A DNA stretch of 64,000 nt from Guadua angustifolia (GCA_036346375.1 CM070502.1:24336114-24400113); one strand, 5' to 3'; shown: positions 23,761 to 35,533, counted from the first letter of the stretch. A program made the numbers and translations. Notes: generated by a model not told the origin, from the letters alone.

Positions 23761-24184
23761 GTGAAACCGCTGGGTATCCTACGCGAGGAACCGATTGATA
23801 TATTTATAGAAATGAATGTTATATCAGACGTTTCTATTATAGAACCGTTTGTGATACTAACATATCATAAACGGTTCTATAATAGAATCGTCTGATAGTA
23901 ACATGAGTCATCACTGACAGTTTTATACTAAAACCGTCTGTGATATCTCTGGATATCACTGATGGTTTATGGATGGAACCGTCTATGATGATATCACTGA
24001 CGGTTTTAATACATGACCATTAGTAATGGCCATCATCACATACTATTTTGAAGATCCGTTTATGATGAGATGTCTAATATAGACCTTTCTATAGTAGTGA
24101 TATCATCTCCTTCATCCCATTTCCTCCTCTATTCTCTTCCCCTCAAACCCAAAATAGTTTTTGTATTTCAAATTTTCTCCTCAA

Positions 24185-24665
24185 GTTTTTGAAAACAAGT
24201 ATTTTTAAAGCACCTTCGAAAGTTTTCTAAATGAATTTTTTGAATTGAAAGTTTGTTGAATAGAAACTTTTTGATTTAATTTTTTTTGAGTTGAAACTTT
24301 CTAATTTGAAATTTTTTGATTTAAATTTTTTAGTTGAAACTTTCTGATTTGGATTTTTTTGGTTGAAATTTTTTTGACTTGAATTTTAAATCAAAACTTT
24401 TCAAACCAAAATCTTTTGAATCGAAAGTTTTTTGAGTTGAAAATTTTTTATTTGAAAATTTTCGCATTGAAACTTTTCGATTTGTATCTTTCTGAGTTGA
24501 AAGTTTCTGATTTGAAATTTTTCGATTTAAAACTTTTTGTGTTGAAACTTGTTCGAGTTGGTACTTTATAATTTGAAATTTTTTGATTTGAATTTTTTTA
24601 TTTAAATTGTTTGTTGAATTTTTTTCAAGTTGAAACTTCCTATTTAAAATTTTCAAAGTTTAAAT
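24185..24665. repeat. Low-complexity TTGAAA/GATTTGAA array
   Basis: About 480 bp is built from alternating words like gagttgaaactttctgattt and gaaattttttgattt, with a period near 24 bp and much drift. It lies about 500 bp upstream of the RING gene. Confidence 0.75.
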
Positions 24666-25177
24666 GTTTAAATTTTGTGTTAAAGAGTGAAGAAGAGGGT
24701 GGGACAAGTGAGTAAAGAAAAGGAAAGAGAATGTGGATAGAAAAAATAACACCTAATATTCTAGAAAGATATACTGAAATTTGTTAGTCGAAGGTTAACT
24801 TCACAGCAGTCGTACCCTCTTACTCCTCCCCAACGACGTGGCACGCTGACCACAACGCGAACGACACCGATGTAACAATCGGACGGCCGATATCTGCTCC
24901 CCTCTACCCAAACCACCCCCGCGTATCTTCACTACCTCGCTCTACGACCCTTAGGGTAATCCCGTCATTTCCTCTCTCCTTCGTCGTCCAGCTCTCGTTA
25001 AATCAACAGCACAAAACATTTCTTTCATTTCTATTAACTCATTTTTTTTTCCGCACCGTATTATCCGCTCCGTCGCCTCTCCTAGGGTTACTTTTCTCAT
25101 CACGCGGCGTCGCCGGCGAGGTTGCACGGTCGTCATAGGGCGAGGTGGTGTGTTGCACCGGCGAGCGGGCATCTGAG
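24666..25177 (+). promoter_or_regulatory. Probable promoter and 5' UTR region of the RING gene
   Basis: Composition changes from AT-rich to GC-rich towards the ATG at 25178, and cctctcctagggttac fits a plant leader. No confident TATA box or start site could be placed. Confidence 0.4.
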
Positions 25178-26721
25178 ATGGGATACGACGCCTTGGCCAA
25201 CGACGCGTCCTCCCCGGCCTCCGCCGCGGCGGCGGCTCGCGACGCGAAGAAGAAGCGGGTAAGGGGGAGCTCTCTCTGATCTGATTTGGATTGGGGTGTT
25301 TTCGATTGGATGCGGTGGCGTGCTGATCCGTGGGCTTGGGTGGTGGTGGTTTTCTGCAGGGGACCGGTCGGCGAAGCTGAAGCAGAGCAAGCTCGACGTG
25401 CGCCGGGAGCAGTGGCTGTCGCAGGGTCTGATCTCTCACCCGTTTGTGTTTTTTTTTTTACTTGTTGATTTGATTGGGTTTTGGTCGATTCAGGTGATCT
25501 GGGTGGTGAAGTTGGGATCTTGGTTTGGAGTTGGTTCGAATTCGATTTTCTACGTTGCTCCTGCAATTTTTGTTGGTGGTTTCTACTTACGGATTGGTTT
25601 AGAGTTGTTTTGCTTTTTATGATTTTTTTGGTGTCGGGTGAGAAAAGCTGGAATCTCTGTGTGTCGTTAGTTCAACATGTTTTTTTTTTAAATCTTTGGG
25701 CCCCCTTTGTGTTGCGTTGGGTTTGGGGATCTGGGTGGAAAAGTTCAATTATTTGCTGATCATTTGATCAAAATCTGATCCATCTGCTGTTTGGATTGGT
25801 CTAGTGAAGGATGTGAAGGGGGTGAATGCAGTGGCTTCCCCGGCAGCAGCAGGGACCAGCTCCGGGTCGCCTATCCTCGCTTCCCCACACCCTCCGCTCC
25901 CACGCCGGCGTGCAGAGACACGGAAGAGAGGAGGGGAGCTGGAGGAGGACAAGGAGGCTGTTGGCACAAACCAGGAAGTGGGTAGCAGTGACCTCGACTC
26001 CCCGATGCACAGCCCTGGTTCTTATAGCTCTCCTGGTCGTTGCATGCAGCAGAAGCACTGCTCTGGCAATGTTGGCAGCCATAGCCTCAGCAGCGGCAGC
26101 AGTGCATGGTCAAGCTCTCGGAGTGCAAGTGATGCTGAAGACGAGGAAACTGGTGGTGGTGCTGAGGAGGAAGATGGTGTTTTGGATGATTGGGAGGCGG
26201 TTGCTGATGCACTATCTGTGGATAACAACCACAACCACCAGGATTCAGGTTCAGAAGCACCATCAGATGCACATGTGGCTTGCCCAGAGCCTGCTCATGC
26301 AGCTACAAGGCCAGAACAAATTAAGAGCCTGACAAGAGCTTGGAGCCCAGATGATGTATTCAGGCCACAGAGTTTGCCCAGCCTCTCCAAGCAGGCCAGC
26401 TTCCCAGCTAGCATGGGAAACTGCTGGGTTGGAATGGGGATAGGTGCTGCACAAAAGGGTATTCTCTCATTGCCGGTGTCATGCCCTATATGCTATGAGG
26501 ATCTTGATCCAACAGATTCTAGCTTCCTCCCATGCCCCTGTGGATTTCATCTCTGTTTATTTTGCCACAAGAGGATTCTCGAGGCAGATGGGCGTTGCCC
26601 TGGGTGCAGGAAGCTGTACAACTCGGCGCCTTTAGGTGGAGATGCTGGAACCGGCATAGAGACGGCGAATTTAGTGCAGATGCGTCTGTCCCGTTCTTGT
26701 AGTATGGGTCCAAGATGCTAG
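25178..26721 (+). CDS. RING-finger (C4C4-like) protein, NOT4-like RING
   Basis: Exons are 25178-25258 (MGYDALANDASS...KKKR), an exon ending at 25425 and 25805-26721. The second junction is clear: CAG G|gtctga and ctag|TG AAG joins WLSQ to VKDVKG in phase. The last exon ends with a cysteine-rich domain (26480-26610): CPICYEDLDP, then CPCGFHLCLFCHKRI and CPGCRK, a C4C4-type RING as in CCR4-NOT subunit 4-like plant proteins. Before it lies a Ser-rich acidic region and the phrase LDDWEAVADAL. Such RING domains usually act with E2 enzymes as ubiquitin ligases; the substrate is unknown. Oddity: using the strong acceptor at 25358-25359 the first junction is one base out of frame. A weaker AG at 25375-25376 restores a 348-residue frame but drops about six residues. 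Codon use and conservation make this a real gene. Confidence 0.85.
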
Positions 26722-27489
26722 ACTTGCAGGGTTATGGCCTAGTTAAATTGTCATAGTTCTTCTGTTTGCATGGTTCTGTTGGGTATGCTACTTATGTTGT
26801 TTGCCTTTGCGTATAAAAAAATGTGAATATTGGCATAGGTGTTGAATCTCAATAGAATGTTCTCTAGAAATTTGATGTCTTTTTGGATCAGTTTGCATTG
26901 TATGCGATGCATATGTTGCTGAGAGGACCCTTTGTTGTTTATGGTTTGGGAGTTCATAAATAACAGCTCTATAAGGTGTTTGCTATTTTACTTATTAAAT
27001 TTTTATTCTTATGCTTTGCTTCTCCTATCTTATCTACTAACAATAAGTGTTTGATTAGTACTGATTCGTGGAACCCCTTATGTCCTTGGAATTTTCTGCA
27101 CCCTTAGGGGAGTTTCTAATCCTTTTTTACAGTTGCAAATTCTGCATGGCATTGTTTACATGTATACATTTCACAAGCCAATTGAATTTGTCAGTTAGTA
27201 TGATATCTAGGGACATATATATCTGTTTATGGACTAATTGGATTTAAATGCTCAATATTTACTTGTGTTTTTGTCTTTTTATTCTCAATGAGATATCACC
27301 AAGCTAATGTTTCAGGTTGCCTTGCCTGCCAGTAATTTTTCCTGATCTTGCTATTTCAAGATATCTTGACAGCAAAGGAGCTGAATCTCTGCTATGGGAA
27401 GTGAGTATGCTGACTTGCTCCTTTTCTCTCCTTTTTTTTGGTTCTTCATAGAACATAAAAACTCAGTTGGATAACTGTAACATCTAATG
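26722..27489 (+). other. 3' UTR / downstream flank of the RING gene
   Basis: T-rich sequence typical of a plant 3' UTR; gcgtataaaaaaatgtgaa near 26810 could serve for polyadenylation. No further coding exon is recognised. Confidence 0.45.
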
Positions 27490-28372
27490 CAATGAAGCCG
27501 GAAACGCGGAACGTGGCAGAGTTCCTCGTCCCGGGAACTTCGTCCTGAAACGAGGAACGGGGACAACACGGTACGTCGACCCGAATGCTACTGGAACGTC
27601 GATCCTAAGAGCAGGGGACACGCAGATGGATTGTTCGGTCGAAAACGCAGATGGATCCTTATCTTTGCTGGTTGCCATCGTTTCGGTCGTTCTCGCCGTC
27701 GATTGCTCCTGACGCCGCGCTTCCGCTCGCCGTCGCGGGCCTTGGCTTCACTGCGTCGCGTGCGCGCCGGCGTGTAGCTCTCCTTCCTGGAAGCCCGCGG
27801 CATTAGCTCCCCGCCGCGCGTTCGCCGCCTCGCCGGAGCCGCCTTGCATCGGTTGCAGCGTCGCGTGTGTGCCGTCGCCGTCGCTCCATTCTCCGTTGCA
27901 CCATTGGGTTCTCTCACTCGCCATGTCTCGGTTGCGATTTTCCCGGGAGGATATGAGGTTTAGGGTTAGGGTTTCCCAGCCGCCGCGGTTTTGTTCATCT
28001 ACGGGTGAATCCAGTTCGTCTATCGGATCGGACGGTCGAGGTCTCCGCGCGGGCCAGTGTGGGCTGTGCGTCGCGTGGGCCAAAGGGCGGCTGGGCCTCG
28101 TCTCCATGCGTGCGGGCTGCACGAAGGCTGGGCCTGCGCATGGTTCGGCTAGGACGTTGGCTGGGCTGCATTTTCGTTCCTTGGGAACCCGTTCCTCGTT
28201 CCGGAAACATCGTTCCGCATTTTCGTTCCAAAATCATATGGTTCGCGTTCTGGACGTCGAATAAACAATTCGAGGAGGTATACCCCCTTCGTACCATGTT
28301 TCTAAAAAATGTCGACCCTCGTTCCGTGTTCCCGTTCCTCGATCCCATTGTCCCGGGAACCTGGCTTCATAG
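27490..28372. mobile_element. hAT-like element with GC-rich interior, 883 bp
   Basis: The ends are CAATGAAGCC and, from the right, CTATGAAGCC (9 of 10). The 8-bp duplication ATCTAATG is perfect (27482-27489 and 28373-28380). The subterminal regions repeat CGTTCC/GGAACG and CCCGGGAAC words in both orientations. The interior (27690-28150) is GC-rich and includes gaggtttagggttagggttt, a phrase common at the 5' ends of plant genes, so a captured promoter or 5' exon is possible. Overlapping frames on both strands are not called as genes. Confidence 0.75.
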
Positions 28373-28380
28373 ATCTAATG

Positions 28381-30060
28381 TAACCACAGTCTTTGTATCT
28401 TCAAATCCACAAAATGATTATCATAAGATCAGCTTTGATTGAAACACCTTGTCAATAAGAACTGTTTAAATGGGATGGGATACCAGAAAGATTTAGCAAT
28501 GACGCTAGCCTGCTAGGCAGGTATACTTCATGTTTGCGTTCTTTTTGTTAGCTTTGGCTCTTGAATTGGTTTGGATTTTAAATAAAAGCTTTCATTTACT
28601 TTACCACATCGGATAATATATTATTTCTAGATTTGAGATTACTATGTGCTAAGAGTTGATGGTTTTCATTTCAGTATCCATTGATTGATATTGCCAAAAA
28701 ACCAATTAACCTCTATAATAAATGTTTTTTCTTAGTATATCAAACTACTAATTCTGTGAGGCTAATATATTAATATTTGATACAAATTTAAGATACCAAG
28801 AAAGTGCTCTGCATAATCAACAGAATGCTGTAGATACATGCAAGATTTTGCTACCGAAGCCCATGCTTGCACAGGCTGTACTCATCACATGTGTACTTCG
28901 TTATTTCCGAATTAAGAGCACAGGTGAAATTTTTATTCAACTACAGTGAGTATTTGATAAATTACAATTGCGGGCGGTGTTCTAGTGTGATATATTGCTA
29001 GTGATTATTAATTGAAACTGTTAAGATTCCGCACATGTGGCTGGCTTATTGGACGAAACCATTATCCTGTAATTTAAATTTAGTAAGTATGATAGAATTT
29101 GTATTATAATGAGATTTAGCTTATGTTTAGAACATCAAGGACCTTACTTTTTATTGCTGGCTTACCAGATAAGCTTGAGTCCAGTCTGTAAGCCAGAAAA
29201 GTTGCCCCTACTCCTAAGGCATGCGTGTCACATCCTTAATTCTCAGTATTAGCCAGTTGGAACTTTCTGTTTAACGTTCCATTTGAGCATTCTGTTTGGT
29301 ACATTGCTCTTGGTTTCGCACTTTATTTTAGTGAAATCCTGCAGCTGAAACAGCGCTGGACATGCCCTTGAGAAAGCTAGTGGTTACACTATGTGGCGCA
29401 TTGCAAGACCTGAATGATTTGGTAAATGGTGTGGTCCTGCGTAATACTGCCAAATCTTTCCGACTGCCAATTTACCACGTCCAAGATCAGAATGACATTC
29501 CAGCTTTCCCGGATCGGTGGTATCCTCATGGATCATCGGTGTTGTATAAAGGCACTTAGCTTCTGATCTTGAATCCAATTGTGGCCCAAGCATTATATTC
29601 AATAAGATTCTCCAGACTGGATTAATGTCATGTTTTGCAAGGTAGAGTGGAGCTTTCAGTCCAGTCTGCCTTTCAGAGACCCAGAAACTGCCTCCTTAAA
29701 TAAGAGTCGTAAAAATGCTCGACCCACTCCTGAAACTACCTGTCTTGCCGACCGAGATGCAGCTTTCAGCCTGATCTTTACCTGGTTAAGTGGTAAGCAA
29801 TGCCCAATTGCTGATCACTATCAATTGGCGCAAGATCGAATTACCTTGGGCTGTTTGTTGCGTGTGCCTAATGTGCAGACTGTTCAATCATTCGAATCAG
29901 ATATTCAGACGTGTCTTCACCGTGTGTCTTCTTTTGCATCTCTCGTGTTCCAGTTCAGTTTATGGATATTTTTCTATTAGTTGATCAACTGCGTTTATCC
30001 ATTTTCTGATGATGTGTGCGCTATGCAGTGTTAAAGTGTAGACTTTTGATGGGTCTCAGG
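28381..30060. other. Intergenic region, no gene recognised
   Basis: T-rich sequence that could include extended 3' transcript of the RING gene. The frames at 29362-29559 and 29630-29980 show no family motif and no splice support. Confidence 0.3.
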
Positions 30061-30530
30061 CTCTCAGCCAAAGCGCTGTTCATTCGTCTGTGCTGAGCAG
30101 CGAGGGGAGTTTAGGTGTGCGTCTGCAGATGATGGTGGGGGAGAAGATGCGAGCTTTCTCCCATTTCGCGTTTGCAGCAGTGGCCCATTGGCGAACAAAT
30201 CAACGGTGGCAGGCAGCCCAGCTGTACCCGCGACAGCAGGGCCGCCCAGCCGGCACGGCGAAAGACCCAGCTCGAGGTGGCGTTTCCCACGGCGTGAGGA
30301 GAGGATGCGGCGGCCCACTGCTCGTCCTCACGCGGCCGAGGCGGCGCTGGACGGCCTTCTATCGCGGCCGGGTAGAGCCGAGTTCCCGGCATGGAGGAGA
30401 ACACGGAGAGAAACGGCCCAGGCTTTTGAGTTGAGCCCGCGTCATACACGGCCCTGTGACCATGGAGGAGCCAAAGCAGGCAAGCGATACGAGAAGGAAA
30501 ATTGGTCACATTTTGGCACCGATTTTTGTT
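30061..30530. other. GC-rich stretch with overlapping frames
   Basis: Open frames run on both strands (for example 30090-30434 plus and 30111-30509 minus) because the segment is GC-rich. No domain is recognised; it could be a captured gene fragment or CpG-rich flank. Confidence 0.3.
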
Positions 30531-32183
30531 AAAATCGGTAGAAACTGAATAGATTATAAAGTCAAATTTTTTGAATTCAACGGTTAAACAGCGGCAAAAT
30601 AAATAAAAAATAAAAACCGACCGATTTGATTGATTTTATTGTATTTTCGATTGGTTTTGTTTCATTTTTGACCTAGATCAGCACACTTAAAGGCTAATTT
30701 TTTATTTTTTTATTTTTGACTTTTGACCGATTTTTGGCTAACTACACTAAAAATCGGGCCATTCAAGGAAAATTAGAAAAAAAAAATCAAAGAAGGCAGG
30801 AAAAAATTATAGAAAATCTAAATAAATCCCAATTAATCTATAAAACCCAAACGAACCGAATCCAATTTACGAGCCATACCGCACAACCCGGAATGTGATC
30901 AATTGCTCACAGTACGCTTTCGGAACTGTTACACACTTGCACGGCAAGGTGAGTAGCTTTGATGCTTCAGACGCTCTTAGCTCGGTTGAAGGCTAGAGGA
31001 TTTACTTTTTTCAATGGGGGGATTTGGGCTCCGTTTCACAGTATTTGTCCGGTACGTACGCTAAGAAGATACAAAATTTAAATAATATTTAATAAAATCA
31101 GATTATGCTTGTCTCTACTAGATACTACACTACTCTATCTAATAGAGGCAAATACGGTCTAATTCCATCAAATGTTACTCACGTTTTTTTTGCCTCTTTG
31201 TTTCATATGCTAGGTAAATATTGTGAAATGGAGGGACTAATGAACACGATTTTAGTTTAAAGCTGAATTAAATCTCAAAAATTCCTAAAGGAGCAACTCA
31301 AAAGGCAATTCCCTCCGGTGTTGGGTACCAACGCTACGCAGCCTATGCTTGCACATCTTGAATCAGTCCAATCCACGGTTCGGACAGGCCAGACTCCCTA
31401 CCAACACACTCATCTTACGCGTCACATGCCCGGAACTCCAGTGGTCGGAGCAGTCAGAAAACCTACAGGTCAGTCCACGTGATGTTCATTATGCTTGAAA
31501 GTGCTACGAGGGCGTCTTTAACGGTTCCACTCCAACAAAAATCTTACGTGACAGAGAGGATGCGAGGAAAGAAAATATATTATCTCTTATATAAAAGATA
31601 ATTTGATCGTATAAACCAATGTAAATAGTAATAGAGTGTGAGGGAGTGAAATGTGATAAAATAATATAAAATAGTTAGATGAATGATTTTAAAAATGAAC
31701 TATAGGAGATATTATCTCTAATACTGTCTCTAGGTGAGTTTTATAGATAATCTGAAAAATAAACTATTGTACATGCACTAACCAGTATCCGGTAGGCTAA
31801 ATTCGTGCTCCAAGAGACCAAGACCCACGAACATTCATTTAACTTGGTGGTGCTACTGGTGAACTCACGAAAATATCCGTCATGAGTTACGACATAAAAC
31901 TCCAGACCTGCAAAAATTTGCATGGGTAATTGTAAATACAGTGTTTTTTTGGGAGTGTTTTAGACTCAGAACCAACTGTGGTTCATAGTCTGGACAGCGA
32001 CCAGCTATATGCAGCATATGCGAAAGATTGGCACGCATGTGTATTTGCATTTCTTACCTCAAAGCAATAAATTTGGAGGAATTTTGGGAATTTTTGACCC
32101 TATGTACTGCTGCTAGACAACTGCAATTCCATGAGACTAAATTAACAGCAACAACAACAAAAATTACAAAGGTGATAGGGTTA
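30531..32183. other. Repeat-rich intergenic sequence
   Basis: AAACCGA/TCGGTTTT-like words (30520-30880) recall the subterminal repeats of the element at 38006-39122. An AT-rich patch at 31500-31740 has a MITE-like look but no ends could be fixed. No gene was seen. Confidence 0.35.
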
Positions 32184-32464
32184 GGGCATATACAATGATA
32201 TAGACGGCAATTGTCTGTAATATATCTCCATATCATCTATAGAAAATATTAAAAATAACTTATACAATGGATCGTCTATATAGTTGTCTGTAATGGTCTC
32301 TCATCCAATTATTAGACTGTCTATATAATGGTATACAAAATAGAAAGCTGTCTATAAAATCGTCTGTTAAATAGTAGACATCAGCTCTCTCTCTCCTTTA
32401 TATCACCTCAAATCCTACGTGATATAGTCTTACAGACAGCTGGTATGTACCATAATATATGCCC
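32184..32464. mobile_element. MITE, 281 bp
   Basis: The terminal inverted repeat GGGCATATA is shared exactly over 9 bp. An internal GTCTGTAA word is also shared in inverted positions. TA flanks lie on each side (32182-32183 and 32465-32466). The interior repeats GTCTATA/GTCTGTA words. The superfamily is unresolved (PIF/Harbinger-like or Tc1-like). Confidence 0.65.
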
Positions 32465-32588
32465 TAAGTAGCGGATGTTGACTGCAACTCTTGATTTCTG
32501 CTGGGACAATATTGTGAATAACATGATAAACAACTAAATCTAAAGCATCAGTTATTTTTCCTGGTATTATTGAATTGAGCAATGTATT

Positions 32589-33102
32589 TGTTGGGATAGA
32601 ATTCAGAATAGAATCCAATTTAATTAGAGATAAATTAGAAAGTTAGAGATAGAGTTCAATTGCAAGACGATTGTAATTCTCATTATAAATAAAAGATGTA
32701 AAATTTAATATGATACACATAATTCTTCTCAAAATCTATATAGTATCAGAGCCCTAACCTCTGAGACATGTCCGTCCACGATTCGATCCACCGTCTCGAT
32801 CCAATCCAGTTCACCTCCGCTATCGCTCTGGACTGTTGCCGCTAGGGGATTGTGCCAAGTTGTCACCACTCGGGGCCGCGCCTAGCATCTGTCGCTCAGG
32901 GCTGTGCTTGGTAGCTGCCTATTGGGGCCACCCTGCGCAGTCACCTACTGCTCTAGACTATTGTGTTGTCATTGTCGCCTCACGGTTTTGGGTTGAGAGA
33001 GAACAACCAGAGGAGAGACTGAGGGAAAGGAAAGAAAGAGAGAAGAGGAAGAAAAAAAGAAAAGAAAGAAATGAGAGTAATATTCAAGATCTCTATTTGT
33101 AG
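32589..33102 (+). mobile_element. Short copia-type LTR, primer-binding site and leader remnant
   Basis: A possible 150-bp LTR (TGTTGGGATAGAATTCAG ... CTCAAAATCTATA, 32589-32739) is followed by TAGTATCAGAGCC. That is close to the methionine-tRNA primer site TGGTATCAGAGC typical of copia elements. A start codon at 32768 opens a short frame reading HRLDPIQFTS, similar in style to copia Gag N-termini, and soon stops. The rest is purine-rich low-complexity sequence. Confidence 0.5.
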
Positions 33103-33113
33103 TGAACTGGCTG

Positions 33114-34078
33114 TAATAGTTCTTGAGTTCTTTCTTTCACGGTTGGTCTCTATCTGTAGTGAACTGACTGTAATATTTAAGGCTAATAATCTTTACTATA
33201 TAAAGTGAGAGTCTTCCCACGTCACTTCATCAAAATTACTCATCTTTGCCACTGCTCTTTAATTATCCACCTTTATCTGTGTCACTTCATTAAAATTACC
33301 CACCTTTGCCACTGCTATTTAATTACCCATTTTTGCCACTGCTATTTAATTACTCACCTTTACCACTGTTATTGCTCTTTGTAACTAATTTTTTTTTATC
33401 GTAAATTGAGTTTCTGTTGCAACGCACGGACACGTGGCTAGTAGTAGAGATATTAGAGCCTTCATAGATAAATTCAAGGCTAATAATAGTAGAGATAAGG
33501 AAAAAACCAATTAACCTCGTCGACTATTGTTCAAGTGAGTCTTCTGAAGACGACGAGGCTGAAATAACATAGCCAAATGGGTTAAGGGATCTAAGAAGTG
33601 CTTAGTCTATTCTTGGCTTAAGCCAACAAAAAACAAGTCAGAAATAAAATATGCTTTTGATGTTTCTAAATGATTGTATTTTTTATTTACTATTACAAGA
33701 AAAGATTATACAGTTGCCTGAGGGACATGTCATACCATCGGCGATGAGATCAAAAAACGAAGCTATTGCAAGTGGTACCATTCTTTTTCTCATAATATTA
33801 ACGATTGCAATATTTTTCGGCAATAGATACAATCGGCTATAGAAAATGGTCCGCTTAAGTTTGCAGAAGAGCCGACGATGCAGGTGGATGCCAATCCTTT
33901 TACAATAAACACAGTTCACTTCTTTGGAAAATGAAAAGAACCGATGTAGGATGAAGGGTCAAAGATTGCTTAGCATGTTGACATTCAATTGACTTATAGC
34001 TACAAGGAGACCTTAATATTACAGTTAGTTCACTACAGATAGAGACTGACCGTGAAAGAAAGAGCTCAAGAACTATTA
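33114..34078. repeat. Inverted repeat of about 65 bp flanking 830 bp
   Basis: The segment at 33114-33178 is nearly the reverse complement of 34015-34078. A shared phrase on the plus strand of the first copy is CTCTATCTGTAGTGAACT, with TTCTTTCTTTCACGG upstream of it. It encloses the Helitron. Confidence 0.8.
33190..33441 (+). mobile_element. Small non-autonomous Helitron, 252 bp
   Basis: It begins TC (TCTTTACTATATAAAGTGAG) and ends CTAG (CAACGCACGGACACGTGGCTAG). It is inserted between A (33189) and T (33442) with no target duplication, as Helitrons do. The 3' end carries short GC-rich palindromic sequence (CACGTG and neighbouring bases) near the terminus. The interior is made of repeated gccactgctatttaattac phrases. 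The uninterrupted site exists as a copy at 33477-33496. Confidence 0.82.
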
Positions 34079-34715
34079 AACATAGAGGAGACCTGCAAAT
34101 CGACAAGTGATATAAGGTTGGAAAGTCTGATTTGTTGTATGAAGACCGATAGACAATTAGCTCATAGATGCAAGAAATAGGGGTTAGGGTAATCGCTACT
34201 TCTCTATAACTAAAGAAATCTTGCTGATTAAAATCCTCACTATCAAGTTGTACAAAAAAGGCCAATTTTTTTCTAGAGCCGATGGGGTAACCTTGGTTTC
34301 GTTCCCAAAGCAAAATATGAATCTCTCTCCATAGGATCGGCTTTCTCTATACTGGGTCTCTTTGTCCTCTGAAGTCTCTTATCGGGGGAAGGGGGTATCA
34401 TCGGTTGGGTTGCGATTGAAAGACAAGCTTAATATGCAATAAAGCCTAATATGAATGAACCACAGTAGCCCTCTACGTTGCCGACAGTATAGCCACCCAA
34501 GCCAATGAAAAGTTGACTTCGGATGGCGTGCATCATCTAAAAGAAGGCTTCTAGGAAAAACTTCCCTAATGCTAGCTGACGGCCCATGACCAGCTGCTCC
34601 GCGATGGCTTGGACGCCCCATAAAATAGAAAATGGTCTTGCCACATATTGAGGAAAGCGATGTGTTCTTTATTCGATACTGGGTTGACCCCTTGGTTATT
34701 ACTTATGTACTTGTT
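33442..34715. other. Interior of a decayed LTR element, no gene called
   Basis: Contains the downstream empty-site copy and one inverted-repeat arm. Short frames at 33651-33842 and 33900-34313 have no recognisable domain. Confidence 0.35.
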
Positions 34716-35033
34716 CTAGCCCTCTCCTTTTGAGCGGATTAGCTTGTGTGTGGGCTTGGCGTTGAAAGTCGACACTTCTTCCTCGTCAAGTCTCAAGCAG
34801 CAAAGTTGAGCTACATTTAGGAGGGTTGGGCCGACTAGGCCTATTCTAAACATAAACACATTTAGCGTATCCGACCAAAAGTAACATGCCATGGTCACCA
34901 AGGGCTCGTTGGCTGCAGGGTCAGCTAAGGATAAAGGGAGGCACTCGGTTATTCCCATTCTCTCCCATATTTCTCTTTTTTGCACTACTACTCGATTATA
35001 CCAGTTTTTCAACTTTTTAGTGTTGTCGGCCAA
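34716..35033 (-). pseudogene. Plant mobile domain fragment (N-terminal part)
   Basis: The minus-strand frame contains EIWERMGITECLPLS and then ACYFWSDTLNVFMFRIG and GPTLLNVAQLC. This follows the PMD pattern 'FWSDxTNTFxFGxGPxTPTLLDVxxLTGL'. It is a fragment only: the rest of the domain is missing or scrambled. It lies antisense to the gypsy-type LTR 500 bp to its right. Antisense extra frames between pol and the 3' LTR are known from some plant Ty3/gypsy (Tat-lineage) elements, so it may be element-borne. It is independent of the PMD gene at 141-4118, with little shared sequence. Confidence 0.6.
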
Positions 35034-35533
35034 GCCCTAAAACTTTTACTCCACCCTTCTATGTTATAACTAGAAGCCGACAAGGGGAGGAGAGGGATTT
35101 CCTGGTTTATGACTATGTCGAAGTCTAGGTTTCCTATCGGGCTTAGGTAATACTAATCGTCAATATTGGGGATCAGAATGAGTACCTGTTGGGAATCCAT
35201 TCAGCTGACTTAGGAAGAAGAAGAATTTGCCGATGAAGACTGATGAGCAAGGGCGCAGTAAGTCAGTCAAAGCAATTGGTGAATAGTCTGAGAGCTCATG
35301 CGCATAAAAATGATCGTGTGGGGACTCATATTTATAGGGGATGAAAAAGGTGAAACAGTGAGAAGGATTTCGTAGGGGTGTGTGCCATTAAAATGAGGAT
35401 ACACATTTCAAGATTTCACAGTGCCTTAAATGGAGTAGTTATTAATGGGAATATTGCACCAAGCCGATGGTAGTACAAGCCGATGAAGAAGATTTTTGGA
35501 GGATAACATATCTCCCAAAAATTGGGGGGTATA
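35034..35533. other. Sequence between PMD fragment and LTR, with polypurine-like end
   Basis: No gene. It ends aaaaattggggggtata directly before the LTR, which fits a polypurine tract and hence a 3' LTR. GCCGATG words recur. Confidence 0.5.

Larger units (their letters stand above)
20657..24099. mobile_element. Non-autonomous CACTA (En/Spm-type) element, about 3.4 kb
   Basis: The right end, reverse-complemented, reads CACTACTATAGAAAGG. The left end is TACTACATAGAAGG, a decayed form. Both ends carry many subterminal copies of short motifs such as CACAGACGGTT and AACCGTCTGTGAT in both orientations (20.67-20.96 kb and 23.8-24.06 kb), the typical CACTA layout. The interior holds a large inverted repeat, a 39-bp tandem array and a GC-rich GGAGGAG array. 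No transposase motif was found, so it depends on another element. The 3-bp target duplication could not be confirmed. Confidence 0.82.

Noticed and set aside
24330..24656. 108-residue minus-strand frame rich in Lys, Asn, Gln and Phe
   Set aside because: It is a translation of the low-complexity TTGAAA/GATTTGAA array and has no independent sign of coding.
30090..30532. Frames of 114-132 residues in GC-rich DNA
   Set aside because: Present on both strands, no motif, no splice context; kept only as an unassigned GC-rich stretch.
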